64,000 bases of DNA from Candidatus Baldrarchaeum yapensis (lineage in GTDB: Archaea; Asgardarchaeota; Baldrarchaeia; Baldrarchaeales; Baldrarchaeaceae). Below are positions 53,413-62,008 of this stretch, in pieces. The stretch is taken from positions 1 through 64,000 of the forward strand of contig JAEOSH010000004.1 in assembly GCA_016840465.1 (NCBI GenBank). The letters are read 5' to 3'. How positions within the stretch are numbered: the first letter of the stretch is position 1; each line of letters begins with the position of its first letter. The notes beneath the pieces are model-generated. The model did no database searches and was not told the DNA's origin. It saw only the letters and a list, made by a program, of their open reading frames with translations. The position numbers and the translations under genes are program-made.

Positions 53413-54282
53413 GTGCTGGGTTTGTGCTCACGAGTGATTGCTTGCATTCCGGCATATAATGAGGAAGAAAGAATAGGAAAGATTGTAAATGAGGTACTGA
53501 AACATGTCAACGAGGTTCTGGTGATAGACTGTGGTAGTCTCGATAACACAAGAGGCGAGGCAGAAGCGGCTGGTGCAACTGTAATAGAAGCAGTTGGTGA
53601 TGGAACTTACGGTAACGCATTGATCGTCGGGTTCAAAGAAGCCCTGAGGAGGGGTGCAGACATTGTTGTGAGCATAGACACCGATGTCAGGTACAACCTG
53701 GAGGCGCTTCCCGCACTCCTGAAACCGATAGTTGAGAACAAAGCCGACGTGGTAATAGGATCACGATATCTCCCGGAAGGGCGAATCAGAGGACTTAGCA
53801 GAAAGTTTCTGACGTGGCTACTACGGAGGCATCGAAACCTGAAAAATGTGACAGACGGGCAGTCAGGATTCAGAGCATACCGCAGGGAGGTTCTCGAAAA
53901 GGTGAAACCGAAGGGGGATGATCCTAGTCTTGCAATCGAGATTCTCGTAAGGGCGGCATCCCACGGATTTAGAATAATGGAGGTTCCGGCAGGTAGCATG
54001 GAAAGGAGGCATGGGGTTGAGAGGTTAAGGTTTCTACACCTGTTAGCATTACTGATCTCCGTTTTTGCAATACTCGCGCATGAGGACCCCGTGAGGTTTT
54101 TAACGTTCCCCGGAATCATTTCTATTATAAGTGGACTTTTTCTTTTAATGTTCACGGTTTATGTCTCCGTTCTTCCATGGATTGCGCTTCTGGCATCGTT
54201 CTTTTCTCTCTTCCTCGTAATATTTGGAGTGGCGGCGAGCGTTATTAGCCTATCCATTTATCTGTTCAGGAGGGAAGGCTAA
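53413..54282 (+). CDS. Glycosyltransferase family 2 with C-terminal membrane anchor
   Basis: 289 residues. VIACIPAYNEEERIGKIVNEV opens the GT2 fold; VVSIDTDVRYN is the DxD metal site, then VVIGSRYLPEGR, DGQSGFRAYRREVLEKV. Two hydrophobic C-terminal segments (about 225-250 and 255-283) anchor it. It belongs to the DPM1/UgtP-like polyisoprenol-phosphate glycosyltransferase type. Start may be ATG 53428 or GTG 53425 upstream of MIACIP-like sequence. Shares a base with the next gene. Confidence 0.9.
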   Translation: MLGLCSRVIACIPAYNEEERIGKIVNEVLKHVNEVLVIDCGSLDNTRGEAEAAGATVIEAVGDGTYGNALIVGFKEALRRGADIVVSIDTDVRYNLEALPALLKPIVENKADVVIGSRYLPEGRIRGLSRKFLTWLLRRHRNLKNVTDGQSGFRAYRREVLEKVKPKGDDPSLAIEILVRAASHGFRIMEVPAGSMERRHGVERLRFLHLLALLISVFAILAHEDPVRFLTFPGIISIISGLFLLMFTVYVSVLPWIALLASFFSLFLVIFGVAASVISLSIYLFRREG

Positions 54283-54494
54283 TGTCACGGCGAGAGAAAG
54301 AAAAAATAGTCCAGCACCGACATTGTAAGGTATGTGGTAAGGCAATTCCACTTGATAGGGAGTTCTGCTCAAGGCAGTGCGAAATTAGCTACCGGGAGTG
54401 GGAGCGGAGGAACCGCCGCCTTACAACGATTATGTATCTAGTGCTGTTGATAATATTCATAGTTCTCATGATGTTCATGGCTGTGGGCATATAA
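54282..54494 (+). CDS. Zinc-finger single-TM protein (DUF2116-like)
   Basis: 70 residues. HCKVCGKAIPLDREFCSRQCE is a C-x2-C...C-x3-C zinc finger of the DUF2116 type, followed by one TM helix TIMYLVLLIIFIVLMMFMAVGI. ATG overlaps the preceding stop by one base. These small archaeal membrane proteins are of unknown function; coupling to the glycosyltransferase suggests a joint role at the membrane. Confidence 0.82.
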   Translation: MSRREKEKIVQHRHCKVCGKAIPLDREFCSRQCEISYREWERRNRRLTTIMYLVLLIIFIVLMMFMAVGI

Positions 54495-54512
54495 TCTCCA
54501 GAAATCAAGAAA

Positions 54513-55463
54513 TCATATCGAACGGTACTCTTGGAGGAATATGTACCCGTCCGGGGAGTTCAGAATGAAGTCTAGGGTTTCCAGCATGTATCCCTTGTCT
54601 TCCGGAAGATACCCATCTATTGCTCCAGGCTTTATGTAATGGGTTCCGTGCACGTACAGCCGCGCCCTGATGTTCAGGTTCTTTATCAGCTCCCTTACCT
54701 CCATGACTATTTCTCTCCATGACGCCATTTTGAACTCTCCGCTTATAATATCCTGATAGAGAGGGGCATCCGGATGCGGAAAGAGGGCGTGGAGACGCAC
54801 CTCGTCCGGTTTCATCTCGTTCAGCGCCTTTGCGGTCAGTTCGGCGTTTCTCTTCCAAGAACCCGCTCCGCCGAGGCCTTGGATTATCGTTACCGATAGT
54901 TCCATTCCCGCATCCTTCACCATCTTCGCGGCCTTTATCATGTCGGCGACGGTTGCGCCTTTGTGCATTTTCTTGAGCAGTTCGTCATCGCCGGTTTCTA
55001 GTCCCATGTAGATTTTCTTAAGCCCCGCATCGCATAATGCCTTGAGTTCGTCCTCCCCCTTCTTTATTATATACTTTGCCGCGCCATAGCAACTGACCCT
55101 AGTAAGATGGGGGAATGTCTTGAAGCACTCCTCCACAATTCTCAGCAGATCCTCGGTTTTCAGAATTATGGGGTTTCCATCCGCGAGGAACACCCTAGTC
55201 GGCCGGTCGCCGTAGTACCTCTTAGCGATCTTAATGTCTTCCAGCACTTCCTTCACTCTTATTCGAAACTTCTGTCTCTTATAAGTTCCACAAAACCTGC
55301 ACCTGTTCCATGGGCACCCAACGGTCGGTTGCAAAATGAGGCTGGTTGCCTCAACCGGGGGTCTGAATATTATCGGTTGAGTTGCCACAACCATTCCAAT
55401 CCGTGGATCATAAATGTAGCGCCCCGCTTCCACCGCGTAGCCGTCCCGGAACACCGGGACCAC
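54513..55463 (-). CDS. Radical SAM protein
   Basis: 316 residues. LILQPTVGCPWNRCRFCGTYKRQKFRI carries a C-x4-C-x2-C cluster motif, a recognised variant of CX3CX2C. RVFLADGNPIIL, MGLETGDDELLKKMHKGAT and LSVTIIQGLGG are barrel motifs. Similar enzymes are annotated as oxygen-independent coproporphyrinogen oxidase-like or Elp3-like, but the substrate is unknown. TATA-like TTTAAAAAAATC lies just upstream of the GTG start. Confidence 0.85.
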   Translation of the reverse strand: MVPVFRDGYAVEAGRYIYDPRIGMVVATQPIIFRPPVEATSLILQPTVGCPWNRCRFCGTYKRQKFRIRVKEVLEDIKIAKRYYGDRPTRVFLADGNPIILKTEDLLRIVEECFKTFPHLTRVSCYGAAKYIIKKGEDELKALCDAGLKKIYMGLETGDDELLKKMHKGATVADMIKAAKMVKDAGMELSVTIIQGLGGAGSWKRNAELTAKALNEMKPDEVRLHALFPHPDAPLYQDIISGEFKMASWREIVMEVRELIKNLNIRARLYVHGTHYIKPGAIDGYLPEDKGYMLETLDFILNSPDGYIFLQEYRSI

Positions 55464-55494
55464 CGGCTTTTGATTTTTTTAAAGGCGCTATGGT

Positions 55495-55560
55495 GCTCGG
55501 CCGGTTGATCCTCGATCATCGGCCGACATTGGCCTCAGAGGGTGGCTTGTCCTCATCGCA
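55495..55560. other. GC-rich element between divergent promoters
   Basis: The pair TCGGCC (about 55497-55502) and GGCCGA (about 55521-55526) closes a hairpin with a GATC-rich stem. On the minus strand two GATGA strings and one CTGA recall box C/D RNA, but the spacing is off and the second D box reads CCGA. Flanked by TATA-like sequences for both neighbours. Confidence 0.3.
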
Positions 55561-55614
55561 AGGTTTTATATGTCCGTAAGCATTTTTAAAAACATCATTT
55601 GTTGGCATGCCCCC

Positions 55615-56538
55615 GTGGCGGGGGCGTTGAGAGTGAAAGTACATAGAGTCCTATTGAGGGCGGACTTGCCCTTCCTTGTAGATGTGAATGTGTACCTGGT
55701 GGGGGCGGGACGTGAGTGGGTACTTGTAGATAGCGGTTACGGCAGGGAGGGGATGGTCGACATAGTCGAGAAAGAAGTGCAGAGAATTGCCGGTTCTGTT
55801 GCCAATTTGAAGGGGATTCTGGTCACACATGCTCACATCGATCACTTTGGTGGCGCAACGGTACTTAAGAGAAAGGGATGCGTGAGGGTGATGATGCACA
55901 AAGTGGGAGCTCCGATGCTCGAGGACTTCAGGAGACTTGCGGAGAAGTACTTTGGAATGCGCGAAGAGGAAGAACGGAAATATGTGAACGTTTTTCTTAA
56001 GGAAATATGTGGAGCCTCCGAAACACGAGTCGATGAAACATTGGAGGATGGAAGCGAGGTCGAAGTTGCGGGAAGCGTGCTCAGGGCGGTGCACACACCC
56101 GGACATTCTCCATGTCACGTTTGCTTCTACGACCCGGACAATAGAGTTCTGTTCTCAGGCGACCTGATAATAAGCGAGAGGAGCACGTGGATAGGGTACC
56201 CCTCCGGGGACGTGGGGCTCTATCTGGACAGCGTCAGAAGGTTGTCAAAATTGAAGATCGACGTAATATACCCAGCACATGGGGGAGTCATCGACAACCC
56301 TGCGGAGAAAATAAAGGAGGTGATAAGGCATAAGGAGGAAAGACTTTCGGAGGTCTACTCGCTACTTAAAGAAAAGCCTCGAACGATTGCTGAAATCGCA
56401 AAGATAATTTATGCAAATGTTCCTTGGCCCCGAGGAAGGTGGCTCGAAAGGGCCATTAAGGCGTACATTGTCGAGTTAGAGAAGCGGAGAAGGGTAAGAA
56501 GGGTAAAAGAGCAACCCGAAGTTTATGAAGCAATTTAA
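55615..56538 (+). CDS. Metallo-beta-lactamase fold hydrolase with wHTH-like tail
   Basis: About 307 residues from GTG 55615 (GTG 55633 and ATG 55570 possible). LVTHAHIDHFGG is the HxHxDH zinc motif; HTPGHSPCHVCFYDPDNRVLFSGDLI and YPAHGG supply the remaining ligands. C-terminal 90 residues (EKPRTIAEIAKIIYANVPWPRGRWLERAIKAYIVELEKRRRV) form a winged helix as in LACTB2-like proteins. Probable nucleic-acid or glyoxalase-II-like hydrolase. The GTG lies in the loop of hairpin GCCCCC/GGGGGC, which could mask initiation. Confidence 0.85.
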   Translation: MAGALRVKVHRVLLRADLPFLVDVNVYLVGAGREWVLVDSGYGREGMVDIVEKEVQRIAGSVANLKGILVTHAHIDHFGGATVLKRKGCVRVMMHKVGAPMLEDFRRLAEKYFGMREEEERKYVNVFLKEICGASETRVDETLEDGSEVEVAGSVLRAVHTPGHSPCHVCFYDPDNRVLFSGDLIISERSTWIGYPSGDVGLYLDSVRRLSKLKIDVIYPAHGGVIDNPAEKIKEVIRHKEERLSEVYSLLKEKPRTIAEIAKIIYANVPWPRGRWLERAIKAYIVELEKRRRVRRVKEQPEVYEAI

Positions 56539-56707
56539 AAATCTTGATTTGAAAAATCCTGCCAACACCTTCGTAATTCACTTAAAATCTAAAGATGGAT
56601 CCAATTTTACGCATCGAGATAGGGTCTGCATACTTCTTGAGTAATAAGTCCGCCCGAAGAGAGGAAACTATCGTGAGAAAGGATTAATTGGAGGTTCGCA
56701 TAATAGT

Positions 56708-56932
56708 TTATGTGTGCCCCGGTGGCTTAGTGGCTAGAGCGCCCGCTTGGTAAGCGGGAGATCCCGGGTTCAAATCCCGGCCGGGGCTCCAAAATTCGTT
56801 CTCGTCCGACAATATTTTCCGCAGCGTCTCCTCGAGCGTGCGCTCCAGCAGCCGCGAGACGTTAAGCCCGAAGTACCGTGCGCGTTCTACCAAATCCGAG
56901 CGGACATAGACTGATACCCACTTCTTTCTCAT
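56708..56932 (-). CDS. RHH-like ORF reading through antisense tRNA-Thr
   Basis: 75 residues from ATG 56932. VSVYVRSDLVERARYFGLNVSRLLERTLEETLRKIL is a CcdA/RHH-like N-terminal antitoxin segment. The last 24 residues (SPGRDLNPGSPAYQAGALATKPPGH) are a translation of the reverse complement of the tRNA-Thr gene, not real protein design. The gene probably lost its natural 3-prime end when an element recombined at the tRNA; function doubtful. Confidence 0.5.
   Translation of the reverse strand: MRKKWVSVYVRSDLVERARYFGLNVSRLLERTLEETLRKILSDENEFWSPGRDLNPGSPAYQAGALATKPPGHT
56716..56788 (+). tRNA. tRNA-Thr (GGT)
   Basis: 73-nt cloverleaf. Acceptor stem GCCCCGG/CCGGGGC, D arm GCT...AGC, anticodon stem CCCGC/GCGGG with loop TTGGTAA (anticodon GGT), T arm CCGGG TTCAAAT CCCGG. 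Discriminator T73 fits archaeal tRNA-Thr; an encoded CCA follows (56789-56791). A minus-strand ORF covers the whole gene. No intron. Confidence 0.97.
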
Positions 56933-57310
56933 ATAATTCTGTGCATGCATATGCATACTTGTGCAGATACCAGTTAAAAATACCGTATGCAGTACGAGAC
57001 GTGGTCAAAGTTCCAAGTGTTCAATCGGTGACGAGATTCTATGCATCTTTTACTAAATCTGAGCAAATTTTTAGCGGAAATCACGTCTTCCGCTTATGCA
57101 TACACAGAACGACATCAAAATACCATTAATTATCATGTATGTGAAGCGGCAACAAGAGTAAATATCGTACGCGGATACTTATATACCGCTCACGTGTCAA
57201 TCAGGTAAAATTATCGGTGAAGTTACCAAGAAACTGGCACAGGTTTCGTAACATTTATAACTTACCTTGGTAAGTTACCGAACCGATCAGTAAGCTATAG
57301 CTATATTGAA
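56933..57310. other. Intergenic with TTACC/GGTAA palindrome
   Basis: AT-rich stretch without a coding frame, between the tRNA-linked ORF and the ATPase pseudogene. Contains the palindrome at 57258-57277 and a further GTTACC half-site around 57220-57225. Confidence 0.5.
57258..57277. promoter_or_regulatory. 9-bp palindrome before second Arch_ATPase
   Basis: TAACTTACC (57258-57266) and GGTAAGTTA (57269-57277) with a TT centre, about 35 bases before the ATPase frame. Shares the TTACC...GGTAA core with the larger palindrome at 14425-14458, which precedes the other ATPase of the same family. Confidence 0.65.
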
Positions 57311-58071
57311 GTGATACTCATACGCTTAGGCTCTTACCATTCTTCGTAGATAGGGAGGAGGAATTAGCTTTTCTCAAGACGATTATCAGAGCGAGTGGAA
57401 CTCTGCTCATAAAGGGGCGCAGAGGTTCCGGGAAGACCGCGGTAGTGGTAAAGTTGCTGGAAGAGTTAGAGAAGGAGGGGATGAAGTGCGTGTTTATAGA
57501 CTGTCAGCGACTGTCGAGGGTGATAGACCTGGTAAAAATCGCCATGAAGGAGCTAGAAGAGCGTTTTCTCACTCCCAGAAATGGAGATAGAGAGTCCCTC
57601 GAGAAACTTTTTGCAATTTTAGGGGAGGAAGATGTGCGGGTTGTCGCATTTGACGAATTTGTATTCTTGGTAAAGTGTCTTTCTAGGCGCGAGGACTACG
57701 GAAATACTGAGTCCATGGTGGCGCGTTTGAGAGCACTCGCATCGACTGCTCCGTTCTCAACAGTCTTCACTTCAAGTTCCCTAAGGGAAGTACGTGCAAT
57801 GATGAGCACGCATAGAAGGGTCATAGCAAGAGGATTTGATGCGATCCTTGGTTTAAAGCCGCTATCCTTTAAGCACTCGGTGGAGTTCATCAAAAAGGCT
57901 TCAGCACTGTACGGCATCGACATACCGGAGGATGATACGCTGAAGATGGCAATATACGGCGATGAAATACCTTTTTACATGCTATCTCTCGTGAGATCAT
58001 ACGTAATGGCTAAAAGTGCTGACAACGCGCTTAAGGAGGAACTCACGAATAGACCAGTTGAGAGATCTTAA
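57311..58071 (+). pseudogene. Archaeal ATPase (Arch_ATPase family), frameshifted and truncated
   Basis: The main frame from 57337 to 58071 reads PFFVDREEELAFLKTII, Walker A GRRGSGKT and Walker B VVAFDEFVFLVK, then FKHSVEFIKKAS. No start codon exists in frame before the P-loop (first is GTG at 57445, after Walker A); a GTG at 57311 starts VILIRLGS in a neighbouring frame, so a one-base lesion near 57335 is likely. The C-terminal winged helix of the family (present in the 14460 gene) is missing; the frame ends after about 250 codons. Probably non-functional. Confidence 0.7.
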
Positions 58072-58191
58072 AAAAAGATAAAAATGGGGCCGTTTTTCTA
58101 AGTCTTCCCGAAGCAATGAGGCTATGGTTTTCGGCATCTCTATCGGAACAAATAAGAGGAAACCCGGATACTTAGGTTGAGAGGGATTCCA

Positions 58192-58718
58192 ATGTATCGC
58201 ATTGAGGTTCAATCTCTTACATTATCTGTCCCGAGAGAGATTATCGAAAAGGCCGAGAGAAAGGGTGTAGATTTAGAGTCATTAATACTAGAGGTGTTGA
58301 TAGAAAAGCTCGATCTTAATCCTGATGATGCTTCAAAAATCCATATTAGTCGAGCAAAGAAGTTTCTAGACGAGGGAAAGGAATTAATAAGTAAGGATTC
58401 CGTGCAGGCCAGTGAAAAGTTGTATAAGGCCGCAGAGGAGTGCGTTAAGGGGCTCACTTATTACTTCAATATCGAAGACGTAATAAACGAGGGAAGGAGG
58501 AGGGGGAGATGGACAGTTTCATTGCTCGAAAAAGCGGTGGAGGAAATTTCAGAGAAGCTGGGTACGTGGTTTCGAAGAAGCGTGGGACAGAGCAAATTAC
58601 CTCCATGCCTGGGGCTTCCACGAGGCAAAACTCGATGTCATTGCGGTGGAGAGAAGAGCACCTTACGTGGAGAAAATGGTAAATGAAGCCCTAAAGATAA
58701 TTTTTGGACCCGCATAAG
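58192..58718 (+). pseudogene. PaREP1-family gene, frameshifted
   Basis: N-terminal frame 58192-58575: MYRIEVQSLTLSVPREII, IEKLDLNPDDA, SKDSVQASEKLYKAAEECVKGLTYYF, KAVEEISEKLGTWFRR. Then a one-base shift near 58575 leads into EAWDRANYLHAWGFHEAKLD and KMVNEALKIIFGPA, ending TAA at 58716-58718. The two parts make a full PaREP1/HEPN-like helical protein of about 175 residues. PaREP1 proteins are paralogous families in hyperthermophilic archaea with unknown function. Confidence 0.85.
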
Positions 58719-58901
58719 ATAGAGATACCGAATGACATTCGAGAGTAGCGGTATTATTCTCCAAACATTATGTGGCGTTTTTAAGTGCGACATTTAGTCG
58801 GATATGAGTACTTCTAATGACTCCAATCCACACATTGAAAAATGTATGTGCTATTGTAAAACTTGGTTGTAATAACTCATACAACAATCGGGATGATATT
58901 T

Positions 58902-60128
58902 ATGCCAGAAGAGTTCTTTACAGAAAAATCCAAGGACGCCGTCAAAATATGTGACGATGTGTACTGGGTTGGCGCAATCGATTACAAAATCAGGGACTTC
59001 CACGGGTATTTTACGCCGCATGGCACCACATACAACGCGTATCTGATCCTCGGAGATGAGCCCATCCTTATCGACACTGTGAAGAGGGGGTTCTTCGGGG
59101 AAATGCTGAGCAGGATAAGCAGCGTGGTCGAGCCGGAGGAGATAAAGTATATCGTAGCACTGCACTCCGAGTTAGACCACTCCGGCAGTCTTCCCGCAAT
59201 TTTGAAGATAGCAAAGCATGCGAGAGTAATAGCGTCGGAAAAATGCCAAGAGTTTTTAAAACTGCACCACCACAACCTTAACTTACAGGTCCTCACCGTC
59301 GAAGATGGAACGACATTGAAGATCGGCAACATGACGTGTACGTTCCTCAACGCGTCGATGCTCCACTGGCCCGACAACACAATGCTCTTCCTACATGAAA
59401 GAGGAATCCTATTCTCAAGCGATGCGTTCGGACAACATCTGGCAACGCGCGAGAGGTTTTCCGACCAGGTGTCTAATGACGTGGTCATGTACGAGGCTAA
59501 GAAGTACTACGCAAACATAATATCAAGATACGCCGCCGTAGTCACCAAAAAACTGAATGATCTCCTCAGTAGGAACTTTAACATTGAGATTATTGCCCCG
59601 GCACATGGAGTAATATGGCGCGGGGATCTCAAGGGGATCCTAGATGCGTACCTCAAGTGGAGCAACGGGGTTCCCGAGAAAAAGGCGGTAGTGGTATATG
59701 ATACAATGTGGGGAAGCACCGCGAGAATGGCGCACGCAATAGCGAGCGGGATCATGAGTAAGGGAGTGAAGGTGAAGGTCTTTAACCTGAGGAGCACGGA
59801 CAGGTCGGAGGTCCTTACCGAGGTCTTAGATGCATGTGCGATTGTCGTGGGCTCCCCCACGCTAAACAACACCATGTTTCCAACAGTTGCAGATTTCCTC
59901 ACATATCTGAAGGGCTTCAAGTTAAAGAATAAGATAGGCGCCGCATTCGGATCTTACGGGTGGAGCGGTGAGGCGCCCAAAGAGGTACTCGATATTCTGA
60001 AATCCATGGGGTTCGAGGTCATAGAACCTCCCCTCAGAACAAAGTACGTGCCGTCAGAGGAAGACCTCGCCAAATGCCAAGAATTCGGCACAAAAATAAG
60101 CGATATGGTGCTATCCAAAACCGCTTAA
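58902..60128 (+). CDS. fprA: A-type flavoprotein (flavo-diiron protein)
   Basis: 408 residues from ATG 58902. N-terminal MBL-fold diiron domain: HSELDHSGS gives His-x-Glu-x-Asp-His ligands, MLHWPDN the next His, SSDAFGQH the bridging Asp, and APAHGVIW the last His. Residues about 265-405 are flavodoxin: VVYDTMWGSTARMAHAIA (FMN phosphate loop), VGSPTLNNTMFPTVADFL. Reduces O2 or NO in anaerobes, with rubredoxin or F420H2 as donor; no rubredoxin gene is close. The frame extends to 58863, but ATG 58902 matches the family. Confidence 0.96.
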   Translation: MPEEFFTEKSKDAVKICDDVYWVGAIDYKIRDFHGYFTPHGTTYNAYLILGDEPILIDTVKRGFFGEMLSRISSVVEPEEIKYIVALHSELDHSGSLPAILKIAKHARVIASEKCQEFLKLHHHNLNLQVLTVEDGTTLKIGNMTCTFLNASMLHWPDNTMLFLHERGILFSSDAFGQHLATRERFSDQVSNDVVMYEAKKYYANIISRYAAVVTKKLNDLLSRNFNIEIIAPAHGVIWRGDLKGILDAYLKWSNGVPEKKAVVVYDTMWGSTARMAHAIASGIMSKGVKVKVFNLRSTDRSEVLTEVLDACAIVVGSPTLNNTMFPTVADFLTYLKGFKLKNKIGAAFGSYGWSGEAPKEVLDILKSMGFEVIEPPLRTKYVPSEEDLAKCQEFGTKISDMVLSKTA

Positions 60129-60303
60129 AGGAATCATCTTAGCCCGCTGTTTGTAGCAATTATCTTTTTTCTTTCATCTAAGAACATTTAATTTAAACCC
60201 GTTCTTTCCGTAATCGCTAAAACGATAAAAACATCCGTATGCTCCACACCGTTGTCCATCGTTCCGTTTTCGCAGATTTATATACGGAGAGTTCTGTAAA
60301 TAA

Positions 60304-60819
60304 ATGAATGAGCACGGAGGGGCTTCGTTGACAGTAGAGCTGCCCGAGAAAATCTTTAAGGTAATAGCAGAGGAGGCACGTAGAAAGAAGAAGACGATAG
60401 AAGGTGTAATAGTGGAGAGGTTCATAGAGGGTCTCGATCCCAGAGCGAGGGTTGAAGTGTACATGGAGTTGTTCGATAAATACTTGCGAGAGGCGGATGA
60501 GAACTACCAGAGGGGAGATTTGCCACAGACGGGTGAGAAGTACTGGAGAGCCGTGACATCCCTCTTAAACGCAATCGGAGAACTGGAGTCCCTCCCCCAC
60601 TATACCCATAGGGACTATGTCGAAATCGTCGAACATATTGCCGAAAAGTATAGCGACCCCGAAATATCGACCCTTTTCAGACTGGTGGAGGGGCTTCATG
60701 CAAACTTCTATCATAATTTCCTCAGAAAGATGACCTTCGAAAGTCATAGAAGTGGCGTTCTCACTCTCATTAAAAAGCTAGGGTCGGTAATTGAGAATCT
60801 AATGCGGAAAAAACTTTGA
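60304..60819 (+). CDS. PaREP1-family protein
   Basis: 171 residues: SLTVELPEKIFKVIAEEARRKKKTIEGVIVERFIEGLDPRARVEVYMELFDKYLREADENYQRGDLPQTGEKYWRAVTSLLNAI shows a short N-terminal strand-helix segment and a HEPN-like four-helix bundle with Y/W at the core. Paralogue of the damaged gene at 58192. Intact frame; function unknown. Confidence 0.8.
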   Translation: MNEHGGASLTVELPEKIFKVIAEEARRKKKTIEGVIVERFIEGLDPRARVEVYMELFDKYLREADENYQRGDLPQTGEKYWRAVTSLLNAIGELESLPHYTHRDYVEIVEHIAEKYSDPEISTLFRLVEGLHANFYHNFLRKMTFESHRSGVLTLIKKLGSVIENLMRKKL

Positions 60820-60872
60820 TTATTTGCGAATCAATGTTTTATCCCGGACATCGCATCATCCGAAAGAAGTTT

Positions 60873-61095
60873 TCACAACTTCGAAACTCTCACAGATGCT
60901 AATGCGGCCTTCTCCGCATCGGATGAGTATATGAAGATCTTACCTCTCTTAATTTTATTTTTCAATATCTATTCTTTTTCTCCTCAATACGGTTTTTATG
61001 CTATTAACTAGGATGTTTTCCATTCTCGATCTGACTCTATCGGACTTTAGGGCTATTTCCCCGTATCTGACGATGACGGTGTCGTACACTTTCAT
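60873..61095 (-). pseudogene. ThiI (tRNA 4-thiouridine synthase) N-terminal fragment
   Basis: From ATG 61095: MKVYDTVIVRYGEIALKSDR, then MENILVNSIKTVLRRKRIDIEK, a stop, and in frame KRGKIFIYSSDAEKAALASV. This is the N-terminal ferredoxin-like domain of ThiI (VRYGEIALK is its signature). THUMP, PP-loop and rhodanese parts are absent. A remnant, directly left of the inverted regulator segment. Confidence 0.8.
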
Positions 61096-61112
61096 GAAAC
61101 CCCATACATTTT

Positions 61113-61447
61113 CATGTTAAGGGGCATATAGGGCTCGATGTAAGTAGCTTATCAAAGGCAATAGACATAGTCGAAAAATTCAAGCGCTGCCCGAGGGTCT
61201 TCATGATCTGCACGTGCTCCGGGGATTATAACCTGATACTAATACTCATTGCGGAAAACTTTGATTCTCTGAGAGCCTTCATTGAGAAGAATATACGAAG
61301 TATCGCGGAGGTCAGAAAGATTAGCGTGAATTTCGGAGACGTTGTGCGTCCCGATTTCGTTCCGATCCCATTCAGGATACATGACCCCTGTTGTATTCCC
61401 AATTGTGATGAATGCGAAATGCTCAAGGACCTTCAAATTTGCTCGGG
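61113..61447 (+). pseudogene. C-terminal half of Lrp/TRASH-type regulator, inverted
   Basis: Plus-strand frame: HVKGHIGLDVSSLSKAIDIVEKFKRCPRVF, then MICTCSGDYNLILILIAENF and RPDFVPIPF, an AsnC ligand-binding (RAM) domain, ending in a cysteine-rich tail CCIPNCDECEMLKDLQICSG resembling the TRASH metal-binding module. It has no HTH; the matching HTH half is read from the opposite strand at 61448-61675. The two halves join in frame if this segment is flipped, so it was inverted in place. Confidence 0.75.
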
Positions 61448-61675
61448 ATGTGCCATGTGCAGGTTTAGCTTTCGAGGATTGATGTTCGCCTGGACTTTCA
61501 TCACTCCCTCTCTCACAAGTCTTGATATGCAATCCCGTACGGACGGGTGCTTCAGCCCCACCTTCTCTCCTAAGCTTACGAGGCTCTCCCTTCCGTTATC
61601 TTGGAGTTCCGCTATGAGTTTTTACGTCGATGCTGTCCAGCTGGGGTACATCCTTTCTGACCCTTTTCTCCATTT
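61448..61675 (-). pseudogene. N-terminal HTH half of the same Lrp/TRASH-type regulator
   Basis: From ATG 61675: MEKRVRKDVPQLDSIDVK, then after an extra A in a run of five near 61620, LIAELQDNGRESLVSLGEKVGLKHPSVRDCISRLVREGVMKVQANINPRKLNLHMAH. This is an AsnC/Lrp helix-turn-helix; the sequence stops making sense at GCACAT (61448-61454). Joining it to the other half gives LHMAH-VKGHIGLDV in one frame. The regulator would have controlled the metal-transport genes at 61756-63861. Confidence 0.75.
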
Positions 61676-61755
61676 CGTACACACTGTCTACAATTTGTAG
61701 GGATAATCATATATTTGCCTACTGATTGTAAGTAAAGGTGCCGCGAGGGTGTCAT

Positions 61756-61974
61756 ATGGTGAAGCGAAGGGTTGGTCTGAAAATCAGAGGTATGCGGTGT
61801 ATTGGTTGTGTTGAAACGATAAAGGGCGCACTTAAGCGCATTGATGGAGTTCTAGACGTAAATATAGATTTGGAGTCGGGAAACGCGGTCATAATATTCG
61901 ATGATGAAAAGACGTCTCTGGATGCGTTGGTTGGGGTTGGCGAGATAAAGAGACTGGGGTACGATGTTACATGA
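61756..61974 (+). CDS. HMA-domain metallochaperone
   Basis: 72 residues from ATG 61756 (GAGGGTG upstream; GTG 61738 possible). RVGLKIRGMRCIGCVETIKGALKRIDGVLDVNIDLESGNAVIIFD is the heavy-metal-associated beta-alpha-beta fold with the MxCxxC metal site. Delivers metal to the P-type ATPase, which starts 34 bases later. Confidence 0.92.
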   Translation: MVKRRVGLKIRGMRCIGCVETIKGALKRIDGVLDVNIDLESGNAVIIFDDEKTSLDALVGVGEIKRLGYDVT

Positions 61975-62008
61975 CGAACGTTACCACATCTTCGCTCTTT
62001 ATTAGGGT

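Noticed and set aside
55495-55560. Canonical box C/D sRNA
   Set aside because: C/D-prime spacing is too long and the second D box reads CCGA; kept only as an unclassified element.
61480-61700. C-terminal part of the plus frame starting at 61203
   Set aside because: Beyond about 61447 it is only the antisense of the Lrp HTH half; not real protein.
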